This document shows, in pieces, positions 12,216-22,846 of a stretch of 64,000 nt of DNA. The notes beneath the pieces were generated by a model that was not told where the DNA came from, did not search any database, and was given only the letters and a program-made list of their open reading frames with translations. A program made the position numbers and the translations under genes. Source of the DNA: Odontesthes bonariensis (Eukaryota; Chordata; Actinopteri; Atheriniformes; Atherinopsidae). How positions within the stretch are numbered: the stretch's first letter is position 1; each line of letters starts with the position of its first letter. Location of the stretch: the NCBI RefSeq assembly GCF_027942865.1, contig NC_134515.1:26248227-26312226 (forward strand), given 5' to 3'.

Positions 12216-12888
12216 TAATCCCTTGTAGTGTTGCCGGCTCTTTGAGTCTAACATGAAAGCAACCAAAACAAACTATGTGGAAAAAGTATTCAGTCTTAAC
12301 TTAAAGGGGAAGGTCCATGTTTTTTTTTTTTTTAAAAAACGAACTTCTCCTTTAACAGCTTTCAGTAGGAGCTTTTTTGGGGGGGCTAGTCTTTATAGAA
12401 ATACATTTCAAATGTAACTGTCATGAGAAACTTGGACAATCACATCTTTGATTGAAGGAGACAAATGTAACATACATACATTACTATAGGTATTCCTGTT
12501 CATGAGAATGTAGAACACTGAATGCAACATTTTCATCTTAAAACATTAATATATGCCTAATGTTGTTTTGCACACATTTAGTTTTGACTTACAGATCTAC
12601 AGGCTGAAGTGATAACCAAAGGGAGGATGTGACATACATTTATTAACAACAGAAAACAGAAGAGTTTAAAGATTTTGGACGTCAACCTTCACAAACACCC
12701 ATATCTTACACAAATTTCACTTGGTTCCCAAACATTAAATCATGATAGATTCACCGGTCTTTGGTTTGAGGACACTCACCTCCTCCGTAGTTCAGCCAAC
12801 GGTAATACTGTGAGAAGGGGAACAGCCGACGATAGTAGAGCGGTAATAAGTCTGGCAGACAAGCCGGATCGTAGTCTGAGGATGGCAT
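5832..12888 (-). CDS. prim1: DNA primase small (catalytic) subunit, 13 coding exons, 426 aa
   Basis: PRIM1 makes the RNA primers that DNA polymerase alpha extends, and acts in the nucleus with PRIM2, POLA1 and POLA2. Coding exons I placed: 12888-12780, 12133-11976, 11884-11778, 11654-11581, 11498-11362, 9610-9552, 9285-9176, 9008-8917, 8811-8679, 8533-8464, 8367-8255, 6051-5953, 5851-5832. Phases are consistent throughout and total 1281 bases including TGA; the human protein is 420 aa by memory. Diagnostic stretches include [32 protein letters not shown] with the catalytic acidic residues, CPKCWTLM (zinc ligands), [16 protein letters not shown] and FSVHPKTG, and it ends DLQKEF. The acidic linker in exon 11 varies between species. 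All junctions are GT-AG except exons 7-8, which are AT-AC. Intron 11 (8254-6052) carries a hAT insertion. A minus-strand AATAAA lies at 5712-5717. Confidence 0.96.
6587..7301. mobile_element. Nested inverted-repeat element, about 715 bp
   Basis: The ends are TTAGCCGCATTCG and CGAATGCGGCTAA, perfect inverted repeats of 13 bp inside the hAT element. A 70-codon plus-strand frame (6831-7043) with an Arg-rich C-terminus lies inside but I cannot assign it. A TA or palindromic TTA-type target is possible; the superfamily (PIF/Harbinger or ISL2EU-like) is a guess. Confidence 0.7.
7722..7897. mobile_element. 176-bp MITE with CCATAGACATA ends
   Basis: The terminal inverted repeats CCATAGACATA and TATGTCTATGG are flanked by a direct TTGAGA on both sides (7716-7721, 7898-7903), a 6-bp target duplication. 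It sits inside the hAT element next to the BED remnant and encodes nothing. Confidence 0.75.
9009..9175 (-). other. prim1: U12-type AT-AC intron in prim1 (intron 7)
   Basis: No GT donor fits after IPE in exon 7. The sequence following CCCGAGG is ATATCCTTT, a perfect minor-spliceosome AT-AC donor. The 3' side has ACCTTAATTT, close to the U12 branch consensus, about 12 bases before CATTAC. Splicing AT to AC gives [15 protein letters not shown], which aligns without a gap to the family's VPETIHDELQQ segment. The intron is 167 bp. Confidence 0.88.
10225..10995 (-). mobile_element. Truncated hAT (ZBED-type) transposon in prim1 intron 5
   Basis: The minus strand starts with TAGGGCTGGGCAAGTTAACT at about 10993, a common fish hAT terminus followed by GTTAACGCG-type subterminal repeats. 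A frame at 10646-10323 then reads [13 protein letters not shown] and [10 protein letters not shown], a BED zinc finger with C-x2-C...H-x4-H spacing. The catalytic domain and other end are missing. A tRNA-derived SINE is inserted between the terminus and the BED frame. Confidence 0.8.
10708..10905 (+). mobile_element. tRNA-derived SINE inside the hAT remnant
   Basis: It begins GGGGTGGTCCGTGCTGTAGT. TGGGTTGAGCAGG resembles a pol III A box and GGTTTGAGTACC a B box, spaced as in tRNA-type SINEs. A CT-rich body follows, then ATTAAAGGCA and an A-rich tail at about 10884-10905. Confidence 0.75.
12163..12213. repeat. (CA)n microsatellite in prim1 intron 1
   Basis: About 25 uninterrupted CA units close to the exon 2 acceptor side. 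It is probably polymorphic. Confidence 0.95.
12302..12354. mobile_element. Short relative of the 4428-4637 MITE
   Basis: TTAAAGGGGAAGGTCCATG, a T/A run, then AACGAACTTCTCCTTTAA repeat both ends of the larger element with the interior gone. Confidence 0.6.
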
Positions 12889-13300
12889 TGTGATATAATA
12901 ACAGCTCTGATTGCTGTCGCTAGCTTGTTCAATCCACAGGTTCAGTTTGGCGTTTGAGGCTGAGAGCAGCGCGGGAAACCTCTGAGACAACACCAGACCC
13001 AATGACACAAGGTTAAGACAATGACGTCACTTCAATCAGGAAATGTGCTGGTAAGTGCAAATAAAATTCCCAACAATCGGCTTTCCATTGGATTTACCAG
13101 AAAAGGAGCGTAAATATTGGTGTCATTAGTGAGCGGAACCTGAATTAGGTAGATGTCAGTGGTGTTAGTCTGCAAAATGTCGACGTGACAGTTATTTTCG
13201 AAGCTCTCTGTACCTTGTAATATTCGTCCTACAACGACTAAAAAGTCAGAAGTGACGTTAGAAAACGGAGAATGATGGGAAGTGTAGTCGTTGTTTGAAG
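12889..13300 (-). promoter_or_regulatory. prim1: prim1 promoter: E2F, CRE and ZNF143-like sites
   Basis: GCGCGGGAAA (12969-12978) is an E2F-type site about 85 bp upstream of the ATG, which fits an S-phase replication gene. A palindromic CRE, TGACGTCA, lies at 13022-13029. At about 13270-13290 GATGGGAAGTGTAGTC resembles the ZNF143 element (consensus near TGGGAATTGTAGT). No TATA box is near the start. The sites are seen; their use is inferred. Confidence 0.6.
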
Positions 13301-13489
13301 GGAGCCAATCTTTTTGCCAGCCAGAAAATACAGAATAATAAAATATCACAGACATTTTTCCCTGCAGCTATATACAGGCGATATCTCTGTGCATTATGGA
13401 AGATTTTGAGTTGTATGTTAATCGAGTCACCCGCCGTGAGCTGGATTCGAACCTGAAATCTGCCGGACAAAGCTATGACGCTCCCAAGC

Positions 13490-13518
13490 GATCAGAAATC
13501 CGATAGCGATTTCTGATC
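13490..13518. repeat. 11-bp-arm inverted repeat, hAT-end-like
   Basis: GATCAGAAATC and GATTTCTGATC flank seven bases. The same GATTTCTGATC string occurs near the right end of the hAT at 6308-8128, so this may be a scrap of a related element. Confidence 0.5.
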
Positions 13519-13529
13519 ATTGTATTGAT

Positions 13530-13915
13530 TAATACTTATTTTGTGTGTATTATTAAGAACATGGCTTTAGCTTTAGTATTATGTGCCCCCAATGAAAAGT
13601 AATGTTTATCTGTTTATTGTAAAGATAATGATAATAACATTACTTTAGCTTTAGGATTACATGCCCCCAATGACAAGTAATGCTTATCCGTTTGTTATTA
13701 TAATAATAATAAAAATAATGTGTGCTCTCAAAGACTGATGCCATCGCAGTGTCATGCCATTGTATTGATTCATACTTATTATTTTGTGTTTATTATGAAG
13801 AACATTGCTTTGGCTTTAAGATCACATGCCCCCAAATTACTTGTAATGTTTATTTCTGTATAATGATAATAGCAATAAAGTGTGTCTTCAAAGACTGTGG
13901 GACAATATGGAGCTT
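13530..13915. repeat. Diverged local tandem repeats
   Basis: Three imperfect copies share ATGCCCCCAA, AGTAATGYTTAT and AATAATR motifs with CTTTAGCTTTA or CTTTGGCTTTA upstream. The spacing varies around 100-150 bp. No coding content. Confidence 0.55.
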
Positions 13916-14084
13916 TTTTGATGATGTACAGGCTGAGTCTTAAATGTTGGTACGATCAGATTTAATTTTTATGAACATATATGTAAACTAAACAAATACT
14001 CAAAATGTACACATTTCTGAAAAACTATATACATACAATACATGGAACTACACATGAAAGCACACAATATATACAAGCAAAACA

Positions 14085-14190
14085 GTTAAGGCAAGGCAAG
14101 TTTATTTGTACAGCACAATTCAACAAGGTGATTCAAAGTGCTTTACAGATACATTAAAACAGTAGAAATAAAAAGCATGATTTAAATTTT
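14085..14190 (-). repeat. LINE 3' tail of L2 type
   Basis: GGCAAGTTTATTTGTACAGCA followed by TTCAAAGTGCTTTACA is the complement of a very common fish LINE 3' end. The same tail follows L2-like coding sequence at 35320-35830. Confidence 0.6.
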
Positions 14191-15594
14191 AAACAAAAGA
14201 AAGAAATAAGAATATATAAAATCAGTAGTTAAAATGTGAAGCAACAAGCTTCAGAACTTATTTTGCTGCTCGTGAGCAGAATATAGCATTGCCATGACGA
14301 CTGTGCCCGAACTCCTTAGTTTTGGGGTGCCCCCACTGGCTACAGGTATTGTAGCCGACTCCTCTGATATACTTCCTCTTCTGGACTCCACTCTTCTCCT
14401 CAAGAGCCCGCTGTCAGTAACAGTGACACAGTTTTGTCTGGGTTTAGGATGAAAGTCCCTAACTGTCATGCCATGGGCTCTGCAGTTTCTGGTGCCATGG
14501 GGTAGATAAATTGGGTGCTCCCTGGTGGCAGCAGCGGGCTGTCGGCCTGGCCGCAGAAGAGGAGCCTGTCCTTCCAGATTTGGAGGGAGGACAAATTCAT
14601 GCCTTGGGCCAGATGTGAGGGAAGGAGCCCCAGTTTCTTCTTTGGTGGTGGAAGCTGGTCAGGTGCCAGAGGAATCAGGTTGGTTGGAGCCATTCCCCGA
14701 TAAAGGACACCGTCTCCTGACTCATCTGTTGAAACCTGAGAGGACCATTTTGTTAGATGTGCATTCATTAGAGAACTATTCAGTCAATTTGAGGTAAATA
14801 ATGTGCCTGACCTACCATTGAATGAGTGTCCTCTGATTTAGCTCAAAGAGCTGGATCATCGTCTCCGCCAGAATCCGTGGACTGTTGAGCACTAAGTCCC
14901 GGATGTGGTGGTAGTTGCTGAGAATGTCAGACCATCTGGGGGTGGAAACTCCAGCCTTCTTGGTGGTAGTCTTTTGCAAAGTGCACAGCCTTATGCACAT
15001 GGCCTCCACCAAGCCGCTGGTGCTGGGCCACTGAGCTGGCCCACCAGGATGTTCAATCAAGCAGCGCAACACTCCACATGACTCCGTCGCGTGACTCCAG
15101 ACCGCTTAGGAGCCTTAAAACGACCACTTGTCAGTCGCGGCTGATGAGGCTGGCAGTTGACCTGCTCTTTGTCGCCTTCAGGAAGAGCTGTCCTCCATCA
15201 CGTGACGTGGACGGCAGATCAGCAGGTGATGCAGGGGCCTGAGGTGGAGAGGCCAGAGGACTCGTCATCAACGATGAGGGCCTGTTCTCCAGATCACGGC
15301 AGGGGTCATCCTCATGGAGCACAGGAACTGTGATGTCGTCCATGGTCTCTTCATCAAACCCCTCATCCTGTACATCCTCATCGTTGACTTCCTCCACCAG
15401 CCTGTCTTCTTCCTCTGGGTTCTGGATCACAGGAGTCAGTGTATTGCCGGTCTGGCTGTACAAGTACTCCATTCCCAGCGATTCACCTACAAAAACCAAA
15501 CAGAAAAAAGAAAGTCATTGATATTTGATCTAATATTTTGTCCTCATCTCCGCTGACATCTTCTCATCATCTCAGACATCATCCCGCTGCCTCA

Positions 15595-15785
15595 TATAAT
15601 GTATATAGTGCCTTGTGCACCCAACCCATCTTTTTTATTTGAACTAGTTACTTTAATGTTGCTATATTGGCTTATGTTGTTATGTTTTTTTTACATACAT
15701 GTTTGCACTGATTAAGGAGTTGCTTTTAATCTCATTGTACATGTGTATAGTGAGATAGTCCATTCTATTCTAATACATTAAAGGT
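15595..15785 (+). repeat. LINE 3'-UTR-like fragment
   Basis: GTGCCTTGTGCACCC, TTTGCACTGATTAAGGAGTT and TAATCTCATTGTACATGTG, with a TTCTATTCTA tail, look like a common teleost LINE 3' end. There is no coding part. The family assignment is uncertain. Confidence 0.4.
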
Positions 15786-17675
15786 TTAACTGATTAATAG
15801 TGTTATTAAAGATCAAATTAATCACGGTGTTCTTTTTCATGTTGTATGCGGCATCATTTCTTGCCTGTGTATGCTCCAGGCGTGCGATAATGCTCATCCC
15901 AGCATCTCCCTCGCACCCTTTGGCTGAGCTGGTCCACTGCCTCTCAGAGCACTGCCATGAGAGCAGAAAGAAGGTGCTCCTTTAACGGCGTCCTCCATCC
16001 GGTCATCATTCCAGCGCATCAGCCCTTCAAGAAGAAACGCCTGGAAATGCACATCACTGGCACTGGTTCCTGAAGGGTAAATAAACAAAGAAGCGTTTGT
16101 CACATTTGTACAAGATATTCACATATGCTAAGAAGCATCTTTAACATTTAATAGAATTATGTTAAAAATTAATTGTCATTACAACCAGACATTGAGAAAA
16201 AATAGGTAGTAAGTAACCCATATGAATGCTATACCTGGAATAAATCTGTTTATGTGGAGGTGGAAGGACTCCAGGGAGGGAGAGCCACGGACACACCTGT
16301 AGCAGCACAGCTCCACACCGCCCTTTCTTCAGGGTGCCTGTCATAATGTAAAGCGGGAAGTCCTCTGGGTCTTGGATACAGCCCACGTGTTTCCTCTGCT
16401 CCTGCCACATCTGCTGGATCCGTTCATGGTCCAGCATAGGAACGCCCACAGTGTCCTTCCCACTTGTACTGTCAAACCGACTGATCAGTGACGCAATCAG
16501 TCTGGTGGTCTCCTCCACCCCTCTGGTCCTCCTCCTGCAGTGCCAACTCCCTCCGGGTAATGCGAGTGGTCACCGCCTCCTCAGAGATGTGGCCAATCCT
16601 CCTTGCTGCCAGCTCACCCTCCTTGGTACGGCGAAGAGCAGCAACATCCTCCGGATCCCACTCAAAAATGCACGTGGACAGGCGTGCCATGAAAATGCTG
16701 TACATGAGGTGAGCCTCAGTTATGACGCCTGCAGCAAACCGCCGCATGTAATGCCAGATATCAAGGCGCACCTGAAGCCCATCCACTCTGCAAACATGGC
16801 CTTCACCCGATAAGGGCCGTGCTGACTGCATCAGTCTCTGTTCACGTACATTATTCTTGGTGGCGCCTCTCCTGCCTCCCTGTACCGCTTCATTAGGACA
16901 GCTGCCATCGTGTCCAGTGCTTGTCCCTCGCCGGCTGTTAGGACCGAGACAAGAGCTTTACCATGCTAGTTGCCCACATTAGTGCACCCGGCAGCTGTAC
17001 CTGCAGCAGCACCAGCAAGTTTCTTGGTGACCTATTCAGAAAAGATAAAATTAGAAAAGATTAGTAAAAAAAAAACAAAGAGTTAAAATCTGTATTCATT
17101 ATGCATACACTCAAAATTCTGCATATAAACAGGGCTGTGATACCTTTTTTGTGGAGTCCATCTTGAGGACCTTTACCTTTTGCCTTTACCTCATGCAGTC
17201 GCCCTAGAACATCCCTGGCATACATAGCTAACAGCCACTTGGGCTTGCGAATGCAGGGGGGTGTACAACAGAGGACCTTGTGAATGGTTCACAAGCTGTC
17301 AGGTTCTGCAGGACATGCTGCATCCATGCTTCGCTGTGTTGTTCCAGCAGCTTTTTGTACAGCTGAGTCGCACTGTTGCCCATTGTCCTGTCCCTCATCC
17401 TCAGCACCCGAGTAACTAAGGAAAGGAAAGAGTGTAATGTCTAAAGAATAACACAAATGTAAGCACCTAATAATGGTTGACATTCATTATGAATTACCTG
17501 TATGTAAGCACAGCTGGAAACTGGCTGCAGTGGCTAGTGCGGTGCTGAGGAGGATGCCACCAAAGTTTCAGCGGAGCCACTAGCTCTGGCTTGCCGGTTC
17601 GTGGGTTGGCCTTGAATAATGTGAGCCAGATCCACTCCTGCTGGAAAGGTGGAAGCTGACCCTTCCAGTGACTGG

Positions 17676-20460
17676 TGTCACAATGGGTGGGTGAGGTAGG
17701 ACACGGACTCCATCCATCCATCCATTATCTGCCGCTTGTCCGGGGATCGGGTCGAGGGGGCAGCAGCTTGAGCAGAGAAACCCAGACGTCCCTGTCCCTG
17801 CCCACTTCCTCCAGCTCTTCTGGGGGGACCCCCGAGGCGTTCCCAGGCCTGCCGAGAAACATAGTCTCTCCAACGTGTCCTGGGTCTTCCCCGGGGCCTC
17901 CTCCCAGTGGGACGGGCCCGGAACACCTCACCAGGAGGCATCCTAACCAGATGCCCGAGCCACCTCATCTGACTCCTCTCGATGCGGAGGAGCAGCGATT
18001 CTACTCCGAGCCCCTCCCGGATGACCGAGCTTCTCACCCTATCTCTAAGGGAGAGCCCAGACACCCTGCGGAGGAAACTCATTTCGGCCGCTTGTATTCG
18101 CGATCTCGTTCTTTTGGTCACTACCCACAGCTCGTGACCATAGGCGAGGGTAGGAACATAGATTGACCGGTAAATCGAGAGCCTTGCCTTCTGGCTCAGC
18201 TCCTTCTTCACCACGATGGGCCGGTGCAGAGCCCGCATCACTGCAGACGCTGCACCGATCCGTCAGTCAATCTCCTGCTCCATTCGTCCCTCACTCGTGA
18301 ACAAGACCCCGAGATATTTGAACTCCTCCACTTGGAGAAGGATCTCATTCCCGACCCGGAGAGGGCATTCCACCCTTTTCCGTCTGAGGACCATGGTCTC
18401 AGATTTGGAGGTGCTGATTCTCATCCCAGCCGCTTCACACTCGGCTGCTAACCGCTCTAATGAGAGCTGAAGGTCACGGCCCGACGACGCCAACAGAACC
18501 ACATCGTCCGCAAAAAGCAGAGACCCGATTCTGAGGTCGCCAAAATGGACCCCCTCAATGCCCTGGCTGCACCTAGAAATTCTGTCCATAAAAATTATGA
18601 ACAAAATCGGTGACAAAGGGCAGCCCTGACGGAGTCCAACCCTCACAGGAAACATGTCCGACTTACTGCCGGCAATGCGGACCAAACTCTGACACCGGTC
18701 ATACAGAGACCGAACAGCCCATATCAAGGAGTCCGGCACTCCATACTCCCGGAGCACCCCCCACAAGAGTCCCCGAGGGACACGGTTGAACGCCTTCTCC
18801 AAGTCCACAAAACACATGTAGACCGGTTGGGCGAACTCCCATGCACCCTCCAGGATCCTGCCGAGGGTATAGAGCTGTTCCACTGTTCCACGGCCAGGAC
18901 GAAAACCACACTGCACCTCCTGAATCCGAGATTCGACTATCCGGCGGATCCTCCTCTCCAGTACCCCCGAATAGACCTTACCAGGGAGGCTGAGGAGTGT
19001 GATCCCCCTATAGTTGGAACACACCCTCCGGTCCCTCTTTTTAAAGAAGGGGACCACCACCCCGATCTGCCAGTCCAGAGGCACTGCCCCTGATGTCCAC
19101 GCGATGCTGCAGAGGCGTGTCAACCAAGACAGCCCTACAACATCCAGAGCCTTGAGGAACTCAGGACGGACTTCATCCACCCCCGGGGCCTTGCCACCTA
19201 GGAGTTTTTTAACCACCTCGGCAACCTCAGCCCCAGAAATGGGAGGTCCCACGTCCGAGCTCCCCAACTCTGCTTCCTCATCGGAAGGCGTGTCGGTAGG
19301 ATTGAGGAGGCACTCGAAGTATTCCCCCCACCGACTCACAACGTCCCTAGTTGAGGTCAGCAGAGCTCCGCCCTCACCATACACGGTGTTGACGGTGCAC
19401 CGCTTCCCCCCCCCCCCAGCCGCCGGATGGTGGACCAGAAACTCCTCGAGGCCGTCCGGACATCATTCTCCATGGCCTCCCCGAACTCCTCCCAAGCCCG
19501 AGTTTTTTCCTCTGCAACCGCCGAGGCCGCGTTCCGCTTGGCCTGTCGGTACCCATCAGCTGCTTCCAGAGTCCCACTGGCCAAAAAGGCCCGATAGGAC
19601 TCCTTCTTCAGCTTGACGGCTTCCCTCACCACTGATGTCCACCAGCGGGTTCGGGGGTTGCCGCCACAACAGGCACCGACCACCTTACGGCCACAGCTCC
19701 GGTCGGCCGCCTCAACAATGGAGGCACGGAACATGGCCCATTCGGGCTCAATGTCCCCCACCTCCCCCGGGACATGGTTGAAGCTCTGCTGGAGGTGGGA
19801 GTTGAAACTCCTCCTTACAGGGGATTCCGCCAGCCGTTCCCAACAGACCCTCACAATACGTTTGGGCCTGCCAGGTCTGACCGGCTTCCTCCCCCACCAG
19901 CGGAGCCAACTCACCACCAGGTGGTGATCAGTTGACAACTCCGCCCCTCTCTTCACCCAAGTGTTCAGGACATACGGCCGCAAGTCCGACGATACGACCA
20001 CAAAGTCGATCATCGAGCTGCGGCCTAGGGTGTCCTGGTGCCAAGTGCATATGGACACCCTTATGCCTGAACATGGTGTTTGTTATGGACAGTCCGTGAC
20101 GAGCACAGAAGTCCAACAACAAAACACCACTCTGTAATGGGCACAAAACAAAACAAAATACTTGACATAGCATGGATAAATACTTAGCTTTAACAAGGCA
20201 TGGCATGGCATGTATTGATGGGTGTAATACGGGTAACACAGGTAGGAAGGTAAGGATCTCAAAAAATGACAGGGGAGACTGGAAACTAAATAGAGGGCTG
20301 GGAGTGATTGGAGACAGGGTGCAGCTGGTGACAATGACTAACAGGTGCAGTTAATGAACTAATGAACTGAGTGAGGGAAAACTAAAACATGGCAAAACTA
20401 AGACATGATTAACACAAAAAATTAAACTAAAAACATGGGCAGAGTCCTGTGGGCGTGACA
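17676..20460. mobile_element. Solo LTR (copy A), interrupted by a Rex3-like LINE
   Basis: The LTR starts TGTCACAATGGGTGGGTGAG and ends GTGGGCGTGACA. It is bounded by an exact 5-bp duplication ACTGG (17671-17675, 20461-20465). Its right part (about 20138-20460) aligns by eye with the LTR at 31370-31715, and its first 35 bases with 30780-30820. No gag or pol is present, so it is a solo LTR left by recombination. The bases on either side belong to one exon of the broken repeat-family gene, so the LTR inserted into that exon. Confidence 0.85.
17711..20137 (-). mobile_element. 5'-truncated Rex3-like (RTE clade) LINE
   Basis: The minus strand encodes the end of an AP endonuclease (MIDFVVVSSDLR, STDHHLVVSWL at about 19990-19910), then a reverse transcriptase (19384-18263) with RPGRGTVEQLY, FVDLEKAFNRVPRG, GLRQGCPLSPILF and FADDVVLLAS (the catalytic YxDD-type box), then a C-terminal YGHELWVVTKRTRSRIQAAE segment (18241-17740). 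It ends in a short GATG/TGGA tandem tail, as in Rex3/RTE elements. It is inactive: the 5' end is missing, the frame shifts near 20055, at a C run near 19410, and near 18250. It is inserted in solo LTR copy A. Confidence 0.88.
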
Positions 20461-20981
20461 ACTGGGAAGCTCAGCTGGTGGCTGATGAAGAACAAGACCT
20501 GGTATTTGATAGTAATATGCCATAAATGCGGCTCACAAACAGGCGAAGTGCAGAAATACTACAGAAAGAAACTGAAGAAATGGTGTTAAGAAGCAAAGAT
20601 CCCAGTGTACACCTTTTGATGCAAGAAATATGAAACTGTAAATCCAGCTGAATTTCAAAGGAAATTATGTTAAATAAAAAGTAACAATTAAATGGAATAG
20701 AGTAAGGAAAATGATGCAAAATTAATTCAGTAGTATTAATGATGCCCAAAGATATGAAACATGCGCACAGACATGGTAACGACTACTATTCTAAGCATTA
20801 GAACAACAAATGTCCACCGTCCTGTGGGCTCAGAGGTAGCTCAAGCGTAAATGAGAGGAGCATGCAGTGTAACTGTGAAAAATGGCATTAAAATTCAGGT
20901 GATTGTTTTAGAGCACATGGGTGCGTTAAGTGGAAGTGAGCGGAGGTAAGCAAAAACACAAAACAATACACAGACACCTTT

Positions 20982-21016
20982 GCACTTCATCCAAACTTAA
21001 GGTTTGGATGAAGTGC
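20982..21016. repeat. Perfect hairpin, 15-bp arms
   Basis: GCACTTCATCCAAAC and GTTTGGATGAAGTGC flank TTAAG. The right arm continues as GCACTCAAAG, similar to the left junction of the EnSpm-like element at 21871-21885. No protein is involved; possibly a fold-back remnant. Confidence 0.85.
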
Positions 21017-21584
21017 ACTCAAAGAATGCATCCCGGTTGATGTGATATAATTCTGTATTGTGAAGAAAAATATATTTAAAACGTAGACATTTTCCACAAA
21101 ATAATACTTTTTAGTGTTGTCACTAAACATTCTCACAATATTTGTGTCATATGCCACTCCTGTATTTAGCTGTGCTTCGAATTGTGCTGCAGCAGATACC
21201 AGTTCCTCATCATCAACCTCAGGAGTGCCTGGAGAACAAATGTTAAACATATCAGGCCTACTGTTAACAATACACAGAGACAAATGTACGCAAGATGCTG
21301 CGTACTTACCAGAAGGCAAACGCTAATGGGCACTGTGATGCCGGAGCTGAAAAAAAGTCTGTGTAGCCGGGTAAAACGGTAAAGCTCCACATGTAGAACT
21401 GCTGTAGGGGGAATTCAAAATTAAAACTCCTACTCACAGGGTTTGACCAGCTTTTTTGCCAGCTGTGAGGGAGATAAATGTTTGCCCTGCGCCAGTAGCG
21501 CTTTCACAGTGGCAGTTTTCCATGGGCCAGTTTGGATTCCTGATGCAGAGGAAGTAGAAGCTGCAGAAGAAGTGGAGACTGCAG

Positions 21585-21874
21585 ATGGAGGTGCAGAGGA
21601 AGGGGAGGCTGCAGATGGAGGTGCAGAGGAAGTGGAGACTGCAGATGGAGGTGCAGAGGAAGTGGAGACTGCAGATGGAGGTGCAGAGGAAGTGGAGACT
21701 GCAGATGGAGGTGCAGAGGAAGTGGAGGCTGCAGATGGAGATGCAGAGGAAGTGGAGGCTGCGGATGGAGGTGCAGAGGAAGTGGAGACTGCAGATGGAG
21801 GTGCAGAGGAAGTGGAGGCTGCAGATGGAGATGCAGAGGAAGTGGAGGCTGCAGATGGAGGTGCAGAGGAAGTG
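21585..21874 (-). repeat. 30-bp coding tandem repeat, Ser/Ala/Pro-rich (left block)
   Basis: About ten near-identical 30-bp units encode a ten-residue repeat of the type S-A-V/A-S-T-S-S-A-P-P on the minus strand. The period is a multiple of three, so the frame is kept. It is part of the broken repeat-family gene. The block stops exactly where the EnSpm-like element begins and resumes beyond its other end. Confidence 0.93.
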
Positions 21875-21984
21875 CACTCAAAAAAATAACTCATTGGATG
21901 AACACAAATAAATTTTGGGCAGGTTTTCCACCCATTAAATTAATGTAGCCCCAACTCAATTTAAGTGTCTCCATGTAACATGAT

Positions 21985-22195
21985 AAAATTGACTTGGTCA
22001 AACTCATTTTTATCAAATAGTGTCAAAATAAAATAATTACATTAACACTATTTGATCAAATTGAGTTGGTCAAACTCAGTTTTATCAAATAGTGTCAAAA
22101 TAAAATAATTACATTAACACTATTTGATCAAATTGAGTTGGTCAAACTCAGTTTTATCAAATAGTGTCAAAATAAAATAATTACATTAATAGACC
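21985..22195. repeat. Three 72-bp tandem repeats at the EnSpm subterminus
   Basis: TTGGTCAAACTCA recurs at about 21995, 22067 and 22139. Within each unit ATCAAATAGTGT is followed by ACACTATTTGAT, an internal inverted repeat. Subterminal repeats are transposase-binding sites in plant CACTA elements; a similar role here is inferred. Confidence 0.88.
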
Positions 22196-22846
22196 TAAAC
22201 TGATTTACATTTGTTCAACTCAAATTAATATAATTAGTGTAAAATAAAATAAGGCAAAATTCTTCCATTCTTTCATGTGACCCCCATTTCAGACACACAT
22301 TACATCAAATCTGGTTGATGTGTTTTTATTTGAAACTGATAAAAACAGATCCAAATATACACATATACATAGATATATATGTTGAACTTCCACATGAAAC
22401 TCATCAACGGATTGATGACATCTATAAACTCCACAACATCATGGCTTGTGTCAATACACAGAAAAACTGTCTTTTCAGGTAGCAAAGCTAAGGCAAGTTG
22501 TGATTAACCATGAACATTATTTTTACCATTAACTGTAATATGTAATGCCTAAAACTGGTATGAAATATACATATTACACATTCACACATAGAAGCAGTAC
22601 AAAAATGGAAATAGTTCCATCAAGCTCAGACAAAACTGTTAAATAAAAGGACTTTGAACTTGACTGAGCTTGGATTTATTCTCTTCTCTCAAGTTTTTTC
22701 TCTGTAATGAACACAGTGCATTGCCTATCACATTTTAGAAAATAATAGAAATCACTCCGCTGACTTTAAAATTAGTTACCAGAACTTGGAACACAACAAC
22801 AGTTCAGACTACATTGGTTTTGACCAAAGTGGAAAGTCTGAGTCCC

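Noticed and set aside
13437-13480. B-box-like GGTTCGAATCC on the minus strand as a tRNA gene
   Set aside because: No acceptor stem, D-arm or anticodon arm can be folded around it; at most a SINE scrap.
17675-19616. Plus-strand ORFs of 100-200 codons opposite the Rex3-like LINE
   Set aside because: They are GC-rich shadows of the minus-strand reverse transcriptase and endonuclease frames.
21585-21874. Regular 30-bp repeats that could be taken for a CRISPR array
   Set aside because: The units are directly adjacent with no spacers, keep a reading frame and code Ser/Ala/Pro; the host is a eukaryote.
21434-21911. Several overlapping long ORFs on both strands across the 30-bp array
   Set aside because: A 30-bp period leaves all frames open. 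Only the minus-strand Ser/Ala/Pro frame continues into conserved flanking sequence.
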